Assembly: GCF_001306455.1 (NCBI RefSeq)
Contig: NZ_LGTQ01000006.1
Location: forward strand, 186,001 to 250,000
DNA: 64,000 bases
Origin: Jiulongibacter sediminis
GTDB taxonomy: Bacteria > Bacteroidota > Bacteroidia > Cytophagales > Spirosomataceae
Direction of reading: 5' to 3'
Position 1 is the stretch's first letter. Each line of letters starts with the position of its first letter. A program made the translations under genes and the position numbers. The notes beneath the pieces are model-generated. The model searched no databases and had not been told where the DNA came from. It was given only the letters and a program-made list of their open reading frames with translations. Below, piece by piece: positions 1 to 8,692 of this stretch.

Positions 1-272
1 ATAATCAGGATATTATCTGGGCTCACTTTATTGATAAACAACTGCTGTATGAGCAGAATCACCGAACCAAGGAAAAGTACATTGGCGAACGCCCTAATGT
101 ACCTGAAATAGGCCCCGCCTGCCCGGGAAGAGTGGGTCAGTGGCTAGGCTGGCGAATCATTGACAAATTCAGAACTGAAAACCCGGATGTTTCGTTGCAG
201 GAGTTACTTAAAATCAAAGACCCGCAGGAGATTCTTCGCGAATCAAAATACCGCGGGCTTGTGGAGGAATAA
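1..272 (+). CDS. gldB: GldB-type gliding motility lipoprotein, C-terminal end only
   Basis: The window opens inside this gene; only about 90 C-terminal codons are present, in frame from base 3. The visible end contains the stretch ACPGRVGQWLGWRIIDKF, typical of the C-terminus of GldB/DUF2268-like gliding motility lipoproteins of Bacteroidota. The TAA stop at 270-272 directly abuts the ATG of the ABC exporter at 273, so the two are probably co-transcribed. The N-terminal lipobox that would confirm a lipoprotein lies outside the window. GldB is known as a cell-envelope lipoprotein needed for gliding and type IX secretion in Flavobacterium; whether this organism glides cannot be seen here. Confidence 0.6.
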   Translation, partial: NQDIIWAHFIDKQLLYEQNHRTKEKYIGERPNVPEIGPACPGRVGQWLGWRIIDKFRTENPDVSLQELLKIKDPQEILRESKYRGLVEE

Positions 273-2087
273 ATGGCAAAAGAAAGAAAAGGTGTTTTAG
301 AGGAGGTTGCTCCAAAAGACAAACGGAAGATAAGTCGGGAAGGGCTTCAAAAGGCCAGGAAGCTATTTAGGTACATACTCCCTTATAAGTGGACTTTTGT
401 TATTGGTTTGGTATTTCTTGTGCTTTCTACGAGTACCACTCTGACTTTTCCCAGCCTCATTGGCGAAGTAACACGGGTGATCGAGGGCGGTTCTGATTAC
501 AGCCTGAATCAAGTGGTTCTTTTCTTTGGACTCATTCTACTGCTTCAGGGAGTTTTCTCCTTTTTCAGAGTATACTTCTTTGCAATAGTTAGTGAAAACG
601 CCTCTGCAGATGTCAGAAGGCATGTCTACAATAAATTCATCAGCCTGCCGATTTCGTTTTTTGAGAAAAATCGAGTTGGCGATCTTTTGAGTAGAATTAC
701 TGCTGATGTTAGTGCTTTTCAAAGTATTCTTTCCCTTACACTGGCCGAGTTTTTCAGGCAAATAGCCACTTTGACCGTAGGTATAGGTATCATTTTCTAC
801 ATTTCCTGGAAACTAACCTTATTTATGCTGTTGACCTTCCCCGTAGTAGTGGTGGCCGCCTTTTTCTTTGGAAAGTATATACGGGTACTGAGCCGAAAAG
901 TACAGACTACGCTGGCTGAGGCCAATACTCAGGTGGAAGAAACCCTTCAAAGCATTACCGTAGTTAAGGGCTTTACCAATGAAAAACTGGAGGCTCAGAA
1001 ATACGGAAACTCTATGACGGACATTGTGAAACTGGCCCTCAAAGCCGCAGCCATCAGAGGTGGTTTTATTTCTTTCGCTATCGTTGGTCTGTTTGGAGGT
1101 ATCATGCTTGTGGTTTGGTACGGTGGCGGTTTGGTTGAAAGTGGGGAAATTGCACTGGCAGATTTGATGTCTTTCCTATTCTACACGGCTTTTATCGGAG
1201 CCTCACTGAATGGGCTGGGCGATATCTATGCCCAGATTCAGCGAAGCATCGGTGCGTCAGAGCGTTTACTTGAAATTCTGGAAGAAGATGAAGAAGTTGA
1301 ATTGGATGAAACACATGAACTAATTGACCTGAAGGGCGAGATCAACTACCAGGACGTCACATTTGCCTATCCGTCAAGATCAGACGTTACGGTGTTGGAT
1401 GACTTCTCAATGAATATTCAACCCGGAGAAAAAGTAGCTCTGGTGGGTCAAAGTGGTGCCGGTAAGTCTACCATTGTTCAGCTTTTGATGCGTTTTTACG
1501 ATCTTCAGGAAGGCGATATTCTTATTGACGGTCAATCCTCAAAAACGTATAATATCACTGCACTGCGTGAGCAAATGGCTATTGTTCCGCAAGAGGTTAT
1601 TCTGTTTGGCGGCTCAATTGAAGAGAATATTCGTTACGGAAAACCAGACGCCTCAGATGAGGAAGTTAGATTGGCTGCTGAAAAAGCCAATGCCCTGGAG
1701 TTTATTGAGCGTTTTCCGGACGGAATGAAAACCATTGTGGGCGAACGTGGTGTTAAACTTTCAGGTGGGCAGCGTCAGCGACTGGCGATTGCGAGGGCTA
1801 TTCTGAAAGATCCAGTAATTTTGCTGCTGGATGAGGCTACGAGTGCTTTGGATTCTGAATCAGAATATCTGGTACAGGAGGCTCTAGACAAATTGATGGA
1901 AAACAGAACGACCATCATCATTGCTCACAGGCTGGGCACGGTCAAAAACGTCGATCAGATTTACGTGATTGACAAAGGCCGGGTGGCTGAAAAAGGCACC
2001 CATAAAGAGCTTATTTTGAATCCTGAAGGAATTTATTCAAATTTGGTTAAGCTGCAGATGGAGAGTAATTCACTGATTTCAAACTGA
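273..2087 (+). CDS. ABC transporter, fused permease and ATPase (MsbA-like exporter)
   Basis: A 604-residue half-transporter: an N-terminal six-helix ABC membrane domain (about residues 30-330) followed by an ATPase domain. Walker A GQSGAGKST lies near residue 391, the signature LSGGQRQR near 496 and Walker B ILLLDEATSALD near 516, with the H-loop in IIAHRLG. All catalytic motifs are intact, so it should homodimerise and pump a lipid or hydrophobic substrate out of the inner membrane; the substrate cannot be read from sequence. The ATG follows the gldB stop without a gap, and the TGA overlaps the ATG of the Fur gene by one base, indicating translational coupling in a gldB-ABC-fur-engB operon. 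Confidence 0.93.
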   Translation: MAKERKGVLEEVAPKDKRKISREGLQKARKLFRYILPYKWTFVIGLVFLVLSTSTTLTFPSLIGEVTRVIEGGSDYSLNQVVLFFGLILLLQGVFSFFRVYFFAIVSENASADVRRHVYNKFISLPISFFEKNRVGDLLSRITADVSAFQSILSLTLAEFFRQIATLTVGIGIIFYISWKLTLFMLLTFPVVVVAAFFFGKYIRVLSRKVQTTLAEANTQVEETLQSITVVKGFTNEKLEAQKYGNSMTDIVKLALKAAAIRGGFISFAIVGLFGGIMLVVWYGGGLVESGEIALADLMSFLFYTAFIGASLNGLGDIYAQIQRSIGASERLLEILEEDEEVELDETHELIDLKGEINYQDVTFAYPSRSDVTVLDDFSMNIQPGEKVALVGQSGAGKSTIVQLLMRFYDLQEGDILIDGQSSKTYNITALREQMAIVPQEVILFGGSIEENIRYGKPDASDEEVRLAAEKANALEFIERFPDGMKTIVGERGVKLSGGQRQRLAIARAILKDPVILLLDEATSALDSESEYLVQEALDKLMENRTTIIIAHRLGTVKNVDQIYVIDKGRVAEKGTHKELILNPEGIYSNLVKLQMESNSLISN

Positions 2088-2509
2088 TGAACAAAGAGAC
2101 AAAAACAGCACTGAAAAGCTTTAACCTGCGTCATACCGACTGCCGGGAAGAGGTGCTGAATACCTTTGTGAACAGTACAGCGGCTCTGTCTCATAGTGAC
2201 ATTGAGTCCTCAGTTGATGAAAAATACGACCGGGTGACCATTTACCGGACCTTGAAGACTTTCATGGAAAAAGGCATCATTCACCGAATTCTGGATGCCG
2301 AAGGAGGTAGCAAATATGCCCTTTGTAAAGAACATGAATGCTCAAAAGAAGTACACCATCATGATCATGTGCATTTTAAATGCAATGACTGTGGAGATAC
2401 CACTTGCCTTGAATCTGTCCACATTCCAGGTATTACCTTACCCGATGGTTACCAGAGAGAAGATATAAACCTGTTAATAGAGGGGCGTTGCCCAAACTGC
2501 CAGAATTAG
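2087..2509 (+). CDS. Fur-family metal-responsive transcriptional regulator
   Basis: A 140-residue protein with the Fur layout: an N-terminal winged helix (residues about 8-80, with RVTIYRTLKTF as the recognition region) and a metal-binding dimerisation domain containing the HHHDHVHFKCNDCGDTTC cluster. The C-terminal CPNC pair completes a CxxC...CxxC structural zinc site. Such proteins repress metal-uptake or peroxide-response genes when metal is bound; Fur, Zur and PerR cannot be told apart from this sequence alone. Its start overlaps the stop of the ABC exporter by one base and its TAG directly abuts engB, so it belongs to the same transcript. Confidence 0.88.
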   Translation: MNKETKTALKSFNLRHTDCREEVLNTFVNSTAALSHSDIESSVDEKYDRVTIYRTLKTFMEKGIIHRILDAEGGSKYALCKEHECSKEVHHHDHVHFKCNDCGDTTCLESVHIPGITLPDGYQREDINLLIEGRCPNCQN

Positions 2510-3109
2510 ATGCATCCTATAAAAGCCGAGTTCGTCAAAAGTACGCCTAAAGTAGAAGACTGTCCAAAGCCCTCTTTTCCAGAATATGCCTTTATCGGGC
2601 GTTCAAATGTTGGAAAGTCTTCACTAATCAATATGCTGACTGGCAATAAAAAGCTGGCCAAAACCTCCTCTACTCCGGGTAAAACGCAGCTAATCAATCA
2701 TTTCCTTATTGAAGACAGCTGGTATCTGGTTGATTTACCCGGCTATGGCTTTGCCAAAGTTCCGTTAAAAGAAAAGGCCAAATGGGAGAAAATGACCTGG
2801 GACTATCTGGAGCAACGTGAGAATTTGCTCTACGTTTTCGTTCTGATTGATAGCCGTATCCCTCCTCAAAAAATTGATCTTGAGTTTGTCAATAAACTTG
2901 GTGAAAAGGAGATTCCTTTAAAGTTGATCTTTACCAAATGGGACAAAGTAAAGCCCATGAAGGGTCAGAAAAATATCAATGATTTTAAAATGGCCCTTGC
3001 CGAGCGATGGGCCATTTTGCCTGAGCATTATGTAACTTCTTCAGAAAAAGGCTTGGGCCGGCTGGAGGTTCTCCAGCTTGTTGACGAGATAAATGCCTCG
3101 CATTCTTAA
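2510..3109 (+). CDS. engB: Ribosome biogenesis GTP-binding protein EngB (YsxC/YihA)
   Basis: A 199-residue Era-like GTPase, the usual length of the family. All G motifs are visible: G1 GRSNVGKSSLIN near residue 29, G2 in SSTPGKTQ, G3 DLPGYG, G4 TKWDK and G5 TSSEKG. EngB is an essential GTPase that assists late assembly of the 50S ribosomal subunit. The ATG begins on the base after the fur stop, with no room for its own promoter, so it is translated from the upstream operon. No terminator-like hairpin follows it; the next gene has its own promoter-like box. Confidence 0.95.
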   Translation: MHPIKAEFVKSTPKVEDCPKPSFPEYAFIGRSNVGKSSLINMLTGNKKLAKTSSTPGKTQLINHFLIEDSWYLVDLPGYGFAKVPLKEKAKWEKMTWDYLEQRENLLYVFVLIDSRIPPQKIDLEFVNKLGEKEIPLKLIFTKWDKVKPMKGQKNINDFKMALAERWAILPEHYVTSSEKGLGRLEVLQLVDEINASHS

Positions 3110-3189
3110 TTTTTTTAATAAATGTCCATTGATTTTTAATCTATTTGGCTAATCTTGGCCTTTGACTTAGGCAAACAGACATTTTGACT

Positions 3190-3197
3190 TATATTTG
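3190..3197 (+). promoter_or_regulatory. Bacteroidota-type -7 promoter box
   Basis: TATATTTG matches the Bacteroidota -7 consensus TAnnTTTG, about 30 bases before the ATG of the ROK gene. A TTTG that could be the -33 element lies at 3161-3164, but the 25-base spacing is wider than usual, so the assignment is tentative. Confidence 0.45.
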
Positions 3198-3227
3198 TCG
3201 CCTTATAATCCTTTTTAATCTTAGCAA

Positions 3228-4136
3228 ATGGCAACAGAATACCTGGGCATAGACATTGGTGGTACTAACGTGAAAATGGGCATTGTAGATGCTGAAACCG
3301 GTAACATTACTAACTTCTACAGTCACGATACCGGAAGCTGGCGAAAGTCAGGTCATTTCGTAAAACGCCTTGGAGATGCTATTGCTTTGCAATTGAAAGA
3401 GAATCCTCATGTCAAAAAAGGGGGTATTGGTGTACCGGGTCTCATTACCCGCGACCGCAAAAGCCTAATTGAAATTACAGCTATTCCTGAAATCAACGGG
3501 GTATCAGTAATTCCTGAACTTGAAGAGCGTTTTGAAGGACGTCAGTTTTATCTGGAAAACGACGCCAATGCTGCTGCTCTTGGAGAATATTATTTCGGTG
3601 AAGATGGCGTGCCTGAAGATTACATTTTTGTGACACTGGGTACCGGAGTTGGTGGAGCCGCTATCATTGACAAACAAGTCTTCAAAGGCGGTGGTGGAAA
3701 TGCCATGGAGCCTGGTCACATGCCTTCAAAACATGGCCGTGTTCTTGAACGAAATATCGGCAAAGTAGAATTACTCGATCTTGCAAATGGTATGAGAGCC
3801 GAATGGAAAGGTGACACTACTCTGGTAGACGACGGAAGTATTTCAACAACAGGTCTTGTTGCAGCTGCTGCAGAAGGTGACAAACTTGCTTTAGCCATTT
3901 TTGATGAAGTCGGGGCCATCCTTGGTGATGGACTGGTTTCTATGATCCGTATTCTGGACATCACTACTATCCTTATTGGCGGTGGACTTTCAGCCTCTTT
4001 CGAGTATATCATGCCTGCGGTAAATCGTCAGCTGGAGTACTGGCTTACCCCATACTACATGAAAAGCCTTCAGATCAAAAGAGCAACTTTAGGAAATGAC
4101 GCCGGCCTGCTGGGAGCAGCCAGCCTTTGTTTCTAA
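3228..4136 (+). CDS. ROK-family sugar kinase (glucokinase-like)
   Basis: A 302-residue ASKHA-fold kinase. The phosphate-1 motif LGIDIGGTNVKMG sits at the N-terminus, ENDANAAALGE supplies the catalytic Asp, FVTLGTGVGGAAI is the phosphate-2 loop, and ILIGGGLSAS is the C-terminal adenosine motif. It probably phosphorylates glucose or a related hexose in the cytoplasm. The region after EPGHM has no cysteines, so the CxCGxxGCxE zinc motif of many ROK proteins is missing; a subset of ROK glucokinases lacks it. It is preceded by its own promoter-like box and ends three bases from the convergent lipoprotein gene. Confidence 0.88.
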   Translation: MATEYLGIDIGGTNVKMGIVDAETGNITNFYSHDTGSWRKSGHFVKRLGDAIALQLKENPHVKKGGIGVPGLITRDRKSLIEITAIPEINGVSVIPELEERFEGRQFYLENDANAAALGEYYFGEDGVPEDYIFVTLGTGVGGAAIIDKQVFKGGGGNAMEPGHMPSKHGRVLERNIGKVELLDLANGMRAEWKGDTTLVDDGSISTTGLVAAAAEGDKLALAIFDEVGAILGDGLVSMIRILDITTILIGGGLSASFEYIMPAVNRQLEYWLTPYYMKSLQIKRATLGNDAGLLGAASLCF

Positions 4137-4139
4137 GAC

Positions 4140-4607
4140 TTACTGATTTAAGATAGACTCAACCATTCTTGGCTGTACAGCCGAGAATGCAAGTCGATTG
4201 GATTGTGATGCTGCAAATCCTCTCCAAACGGTCTGGTAATTTTGTGTATCCACCAGTTGAATTAAAAGAGTTTGGCCTTTGGTCTTAATTTTACCTGTTT
4301 CCAAAGTTCCTTTATAAGAATTCCCACTTAAAAGCTCAACACCTTTTGGAAGCTCCTTCACAAAAACCAGAATATCCGGGTTAACATTATCGTAGAAATA
4401 GTTTTTGCCCTGTAGGTCGCGGTAAACCGCTCGTTGCAGAGAAGACCAATGGTTAGAATTCGATACATTTTCTTCGGCAAAAGCAAAGCTTTTCAACTCA
4501 TCCGCTTTTTGTATTTTCTGATTTCCGATGGTCTGGTAGTTTGATTTCATGCATCCGCTAAGACTTATAATCACGGCCAAAAGAATGCCTAATATTCTGA
4601 TTTTCAT
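4140..4607 (-). CDS. Small lipoprotein, DUF4136-like
   Basis: A 155-residue exported protein. The N-terminus MKIRILGILLAVIISLSGC has a hydrophobic core ending in a lipobox, LSGC, so Cys19 should be lipidated. The mature part has the pattern of DUF4136-like lipoproteins: short soluble domain, LxSFAFAEE near the start, a DILVFVKEL strand in the middle and an ILNQ end. The function of that family is not established. It is transcribed towards the ROK gene and has about 240 bases of non-coding sequence in front of it, where I see only A+T-rich sequence and one weak hairpin. Confidence 0.7.
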   Translation of the reverse strand: MKIRILGILLAVIISLSGCMKSNYQTIGNQKIQKADELKSFAFAEENVSNSNHWSSLQRAVYRDLQGKNYFYDNVNPDILVFVKELPKGVELLSGNSYKGTLETGKIKTKGQTLLIQLVDTQNYQTVWRGFAASQSNRLAFSAVQPRMVESILNQ

Positions 4608-4847
4608 TTCAATAGGTTTTGTACTACAAAGTACGGAAGTAAAGTGATGAAAGTTCAGAATAATGTTACTATTTTAATAAATAATATAACAGATTCTATT
4701 TTATTCTGTTTTTAACCCATGCCATTATCTTTTCTTTTTTGGCGATGCTTATTCGAAAAATTTAATTCTTTAGCCTCTCACGCAACTATTGCCGTGTTTC
4801 TCACATCTGAGACCCAAAAGCTATAAAAAATTACAAAAACACGGATT

Positions 4848-5576
4848 ATGAAAAAGCTATTTAAACTACTATCGATAGGGGCTTTAACCCTTTCAGCATT
4901 TGGATCAAACGCTCAGGAAAGAGACTGGGAATGGGAAAACGACAGAGATGATCACTGGCAGAGAAATCAAAGAGAACACAGGTATGAGAAACCTCAAAGT
5001 ATGTTCAGCAAAAAAGACTTTGGGCTAATTTTGGCTCTCAATAGTTTTGATGCTGCCATTGACATGCCGGAGTTGAACACCTGGCAATCAAGATATGTGG
5101 CTCTGCAATGGAGAAGAAATCACCGCCTTATTACCGGAAGACAAGTGGATGTGGCTCTGGGAACAGGCCTTGAAATCGCCTGGAACAACTTCATGATGAA
5201 ATACGACGAACAGTATTTTGAAGCCGGTGACATAAGCGATTTTGAGTTAGTATCAGAGCCATTAGAGAAATCAAAATTGGTGAACAATATGGTAAACCTA
5301 CCTGTCATGCTCCAATTTGGCTTTAAAGAAAGTAATTTCCGCTTTGGTGTAGGTGGCTATGCCGGCGTTAGAATTAACAGTTATCAGAAATTTCAGGATG
5401 CGGCTGGCAAATTCAAAGAAAAAGGAGAGTATAACCTCAGAAGGTTCAATTACGGTGTCATGGCCGAGGCTGGTCGTGGTGATATGCGACTATTCGCCAA
5501 ATACGACATGCTTCCCCTTTTCAATGATAATAACCCGATCAATGCCAACGTGTTGACGGTGGGGCTACGCCTATAA
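4848..5576 (+). CDS. Outer-membrane beta-barrel-like exported protein
   Basis: A 242-residue protein with a clear signal peptide (MKKLFKLLSIGALTLSAFGSNAQ, cleavage after NAQ). A short acidic, Trp/Arg-rich segment follows, then alternating hydrophobic strands (for example FRFGVGGYAGVRIN, FNYGVMAEAGRGDMRLFAKYDM) that end in NVLTVGLRL, the terminal strand pattern of porin-type small barrels. This suggests an 8-stranded outer-membrane barrel of the PorT/OmpW-like type common in Bacteroidota. No specific function can be assigned. It stands alone, with the inverted-repeat element at 5583-5641 immediately downstream. Confidence 0.65.
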   Translation: MKKLFKLLSIGALTLSAFGSNAQERDWEWENDRDDHWQRNQREHRYEKPQSMFSKKDFGLILALNSFDAAIDMPELNTWQSRYVALQWRRNHRLITGRQVDVALGTGLEIAWNNFMMKYDEQYFEAGDISDFELVSEPLEKSKLVNNMVNLPVMLQFGFKESNFRFGVGGYAGVRINSYQKFQDAAGKFKEKGEYNLRRFNYGVMAEAGRGDMRLFAKYDMLPLFNDNNPINANVLTVGLRL

Positions 5577-5582
5577 TTTTTG

Positions 5583-5641
5583 AACCACATAGGCACATGA
5601 GGACACAAAGGGTTCTATGTGCTTTATGTACCTATGTGGTT
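5583..5641. repeat. CCACATAGG inverted-repeat element
   Basis: AACCACATAGG at 5583-5593 is the exact reverse complement of CCTATGTGGTT at 5631-5641, with more CACAT/ATGTG words between. It lies between convergent genes and may act as a two-way terminator. Related partial copies occur at 28517-28571 and 32807-32835, so it belongs to a dispersed repeat family. Confidence 0.6.
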
Positions 5642-5647
5642 TCCTTC

Positions 5648-7318
5648 TTAAGGAATAAGCCTGTACATCATTCCATCAGGTTTTGTCATGATATAGACAT
5701 GCCCGTCTTTGTCCTGTCCCAGACGTAGATCAACTTTGCTGGTTTTTGTCAAGTCAGATAAATTCACCTGCTTACCCTCTAAACTGACAAACCACTCTTT
5801 TATCTCAGCCTGACGGCCAGACTCAATATCAGCAACATCAATATAGAAAAGTCTTCCTTTGACAATTTCACCGAAAATGTACTTGCCTTTCAGTTCCAGG
5901 ATATCATCTCCTCGGTACTCGAAACCACCCATAATGGCATTTCCTTCATCATGATCATATTGGGCGACGGGGTAATTATAATCTCCATCATTCCCGGGTA
6001 AAGGGTAAACAAAATTAATGTCTCCTTTCCGTTCAATTTGGAAAGTACCCTCACGATCAGGCCAGCCACAGTCTACACCCGGCTCAGGTATCAGATATAA
6101 CGACTCCACCTGACGCTGACCAATATTGCTTACCAACATCCTTCCATCTTTTAACCAGTGAATTCTATTAGCATTTCTGAAACCCATCGCATAGGTTTCC
6201 TGAATGGCTGTTGGATCTCCTACAAAAGGGTTTGAAGCCGGAATTCCATATTGCCCGTTTTTACTGTTTCGTCCTTGCGGGTCAATGCGGTAAACTTTAC
6301 CCCAAGCCATTTCTTTTCCTCTTGGGATAAAATCATAACCCTGCTCCACGGCTCCACCATCTCCTAACCCAATAAATAAAAGGCCGTAATCGTCATCCCC
6401 TTTTTCAGCGTACGGATTAAAAGCTATTTCCTGCATTCCGTGAATCTGAGTGACCATGTCGATACGAAACAATTCTCTGGATTTCCCTTCGAAAACCTCT
6501 GATTCAGGATTGTCCGTTTTCCATTCTTCCACTATCCATTGAAGCTTTACCGGAATGCTATCTGCGTAGGCAAAATCAGCAGGTTTGGTGCCGGCTGGTT
6601 CAGAATGTGTGGTGTAAAAAAGGCCCTTCTTTTCAAACTCAGGGTGAAAAGCAAAGCTACCAAACCCTGTAGCCAGGCCGGGCGAATTAATAAAAGATTT
6701 AAACTCTTTCGCCATGTCCATATAAACCGAGGGCTCATCTTTAGCATTGAGTTTGTATAGTTTGCCTTGAAGGTCTACCACCATTCTTTCTCCAGTAATG
6801 GGGTGGACATCCATTTTGGTAATTCGGGTTCGTGGAATTCGATCATTTGTAAACGGAAATTGTAAAACGGGCTCCATTTTTACAACCAAACCGGAACTCC
6901 CAATTTTTTGAGGAATAGGATCTTCAATTGCCTTTCCCATAGTTGAAGAAACCTTGGGTGGCTCGGGCTGATCTTCAATAAAAGCGATAAGGGCTTTGAT
7001 TTCCTTCTCTTTCAAATAATCAAAAGAGGGCATTACAGTTCTAAACTTTCTATACAAAGGCAAAGCACGAGTATTACCCGCATCTATCATCGCCTGAGCG
7101 TTCCTGATCATTCCCGGGATGTACGCCTTGTCAGAAATAGCACCAATTCCTCCAAGATGCGGGCCAATGCCATCCTGCGTAAAATTGTGGCAGCTACCAC
7201 AATTCTGCTCAAAGAGCTTCTGCCCTTTTTGGCTGAGTTTACTGCTCACAACAGGCTGCTGAGCAAGACCCACCAATGGAATAAAAAGAATAAATAAAAG
7301 ACTTAATTTTCTGTACAT
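5648..7318 (-). CDS. Cytochrome c / PQQ-type sugar dehydrogenase fusion (glucose/sorbosone dehydrogenase family)
   Basis: A periplasmic electron-transfer oxidoreductase of about 556 residues. I place the start at the ATG at 7318, because the protein then opens with a proper signal peptide (MYRKLSLLFILFIPLVGLAQ); an in-frame ATG at 7375 would add 19 residues in front of it. A c-type cytochrome domain follows, with haem motif CGSCH at residues 40-44. From about residue 150 comes a six-bladed glucose/sorbosone dehydrogenase propeller (motifs GLLFIGLGDGG, GWPDREG, GGFEYRG). In this family PQQ oxidises an aldose and passes electrons to the haem. Substrate unknown; no PQQ synthesis genes are in the window. 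Confidence 0.85.
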   Translation of the reverse strand: MYRKLSLLFILFIPLVGLAQQPVVSSKLSQKGQKLFEQNCGSCHNFTQDGIGPHLGGIGAISDKAYIPGMIRNAQAMIDAGNTRALPLYRKFRTVMPSFDYLKEKEIKALIAFIEDQPEPPKVSSTMGKAIEDPIPQKIGSSGLVVKMEPVLQFPFTNDRIPRTRITKMDVHPITGERMVVDLQGKLYKLNAKDEPSVYMDMAKEFKSFINSPGLATGFGSFAFHPEFEKKGLFYTTHSEPAGTKPADFAYADSIPVKLQWIVEEWKTDNPESEVFEGKSRELFRIDMVTQIHGMQEIAFNPYAEKGDDDYGLLFIGLGDGGAVEQGYDFIPRGKEMAWGKVYRIDPQGRNSKNGQYGIPASNPFVGDPTAIQETYAMGFRNANRIHWLKDGRMLVSNIGQRQVESLYLIPEPGVDCGWPDREGTFQIERKGDINFVYPLPGNDGDYNYPVAQYDHDEGNAIMGGFEYRGDDILELKGKYIFGEIVKGRLFYIDVADIESGRQAEIKEWFVSLEGKQVNLSDLTKTSKVDLRLGQDKDGHVYIMTKPDGMMYRLIP

Positions 7319-7516
7319 CAATAAGGTTGAGTTTAACGTCTCAAATATGCGTGATTTGTCGTAAAGGCCTGTCATGGTTTGAAAATTTCAGAATCCAAAA
7401 GGGTGATAACATAGCGTTTATGGTCAAACATTTTGTCGAAATCGTCCAAATGATCTTTTAGCCTAAAATCACAACGAAATTTCTTTCACATTTGGACACT
7501 GAATCTCAAACAAAGT

Positions 7517-8398
7517 ATGACAGCTTCTCAAAAAGGTGTATTTCTGGTGGCTCTGGGGGCGGTTTGTTTCTCAGCCAAAGCCATTTTTATCAAAATGGCC
7601 TATGCTGATTATGATATTGATGATATCTCTTTGCTTAGCCTTCGTTTTGGTTACGCTTTGCCCATTTTCATAGGAATTGCCTGGTGGCGTTACCGAAAAG
7701 GTACGCTGAGCCAGATAAAAACCAGAGACCTGGGTATTATAGCTTTGCTCGCAATGCTGGGATACTACCTGGCCAGCTGGTTAGATTTCAAAGGGCTGCT
7801 ATATATTACTGCAGGACTTGAGCGTATTATTTTGTTTATCTACCCTACTCTGGTTGTCATTTTCTCGAGGATTTTCCTGAAGAAAAGTATTTCAAAAAGA
7901 AGTTTGATCGCTTTGGGTATTACATATTTCGGTATTCTCATTATTGCCGCGGAGCCCCGAATTTTTGAGGCTCCGGATTTTGTCAAAGGTGGAACACTCA
8001 TTCTCATCTCAGCTATTACCTACTCACTCTATCTGGTTTTCGGAGGGGAGATGATCAATAAAATCGGTTCGGTGAATTTTAACAGCATTAGCATGATTTT
8101 ATCCTCTTTATACGTGCTTGTTCATTATTCTCTTTTCTCAAATGCGGATCTGTTTATTTTGCCCATAGGGGTGCATTTCTATGGAATAGCACTGGCACTC
8201 ATCAGTACTGTAATTCCTACTTTCATGGTGATGGAGGGCATTAAGCTTCTTGGAGCAAACCGGGCTTCTATAGTCGCAAGTATTGGGCCTGTTTCTACAA
8301 TCATTCTGGGGTATATCTTTTTAGGAGAAGTGCTTTCGGTGCAGGAACTGATCGGTTCGGTGTTTGTACTGGCCGGGGTTTTGATGATTGGGAAATGA
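7517..8398 (+). CDS. EamA/DMT-family inner membrane transporter
   Basis: A 293-residue protein made almost entirely of hydrophobic helices, ten by eye, in two EamA repeats of five. The motif LGAVCFSAKAIFIKMAY opens the first repeat, and the second ends in the typical FLGEVLSVQELIGSVFVLAGVL. DMT permeases export or import small metabolites such as amino acids; the substrate cannot be predicted. It is divergent from the sugar dehydrogenase with about 200 bases between them and is followed by the repeat-rich stretch at 8399-8692. Confidence 0.9.
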   Translation: MTASQKGVFLVALGAVCFSAKAIFIKMAYADYDIDDISLLSLRFGYALPIFIGIAWWRYRKGTLSQIKTRDLGIIALLAMLGYYLASWLDFKGLLYITAGLERIILFIYPTLVVIFSRIFLKKSISKRSLIALGITYFGILIIAAEPRIFEAPDFVKGGTLILISAITYSLYLVFGGEMINKIGSVNFNSISMILSSLYVLVHYSLFSNADLFILPIGVHFYGIALALISTVIPTFMVMEGIKLLGANRASIVASIGPVSTIILGYIFLGEVLSVQELIGSVFVLAGVLMIGK

Positions 8399-8472
8399 GT
8401 TCGACAGGCTCACTCACCCGTTACTTGGATCGACTCACAGAGTCCTACGGACAGACTTAGTCATGAAAACTT

Positions 8473-8565
8473 CCCCTGCATTAGGGATAGAGCGGCATGT
8501 TTGATCCCGATAGCTATCGGGAGAGTAGCGAAAGCCAGACCCTGCCATAGGCGGAGGAATGCCCT
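8473..8565 (+). ncRNA. Structured element resembling the flavo-1 RNA motif
   Basis: A compact foldable stretch between the DMT gene and the Ser/Arg-rich gene. It holds TTAGGGATAGAGCGGCAT, then the perfect 16-base palindrome CCCGATAGCTATCGGG (8506-8521), then AGTAGCGAAAGCCAGACCC, with GGC/GCC and GGG/CCC pairings across the palindrome. The GATAGAGCGG ... GAAAGCC arrangement around a hairpin is what I recall of the flavo-1 family reported in Bacteroidota. The match is from memory, and the element could instead be a related dispersed hairpin repeat. The preceding bases 8399-8460 contain REP-like words (GTTCGACAGGCTCACTC). Confidence 0.42.
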
Positions 8566-8692
8566 GATATTGAGTTTGCATCTCATACTACTCAATATAT
8601 ATTTCTACTCTTTCACAGTTTATTAACATTTCGCAAACAACCTGAGAGCCCTTGCGTGCATCTAAGAACTAAAGGACTTAAAGATTACAACT

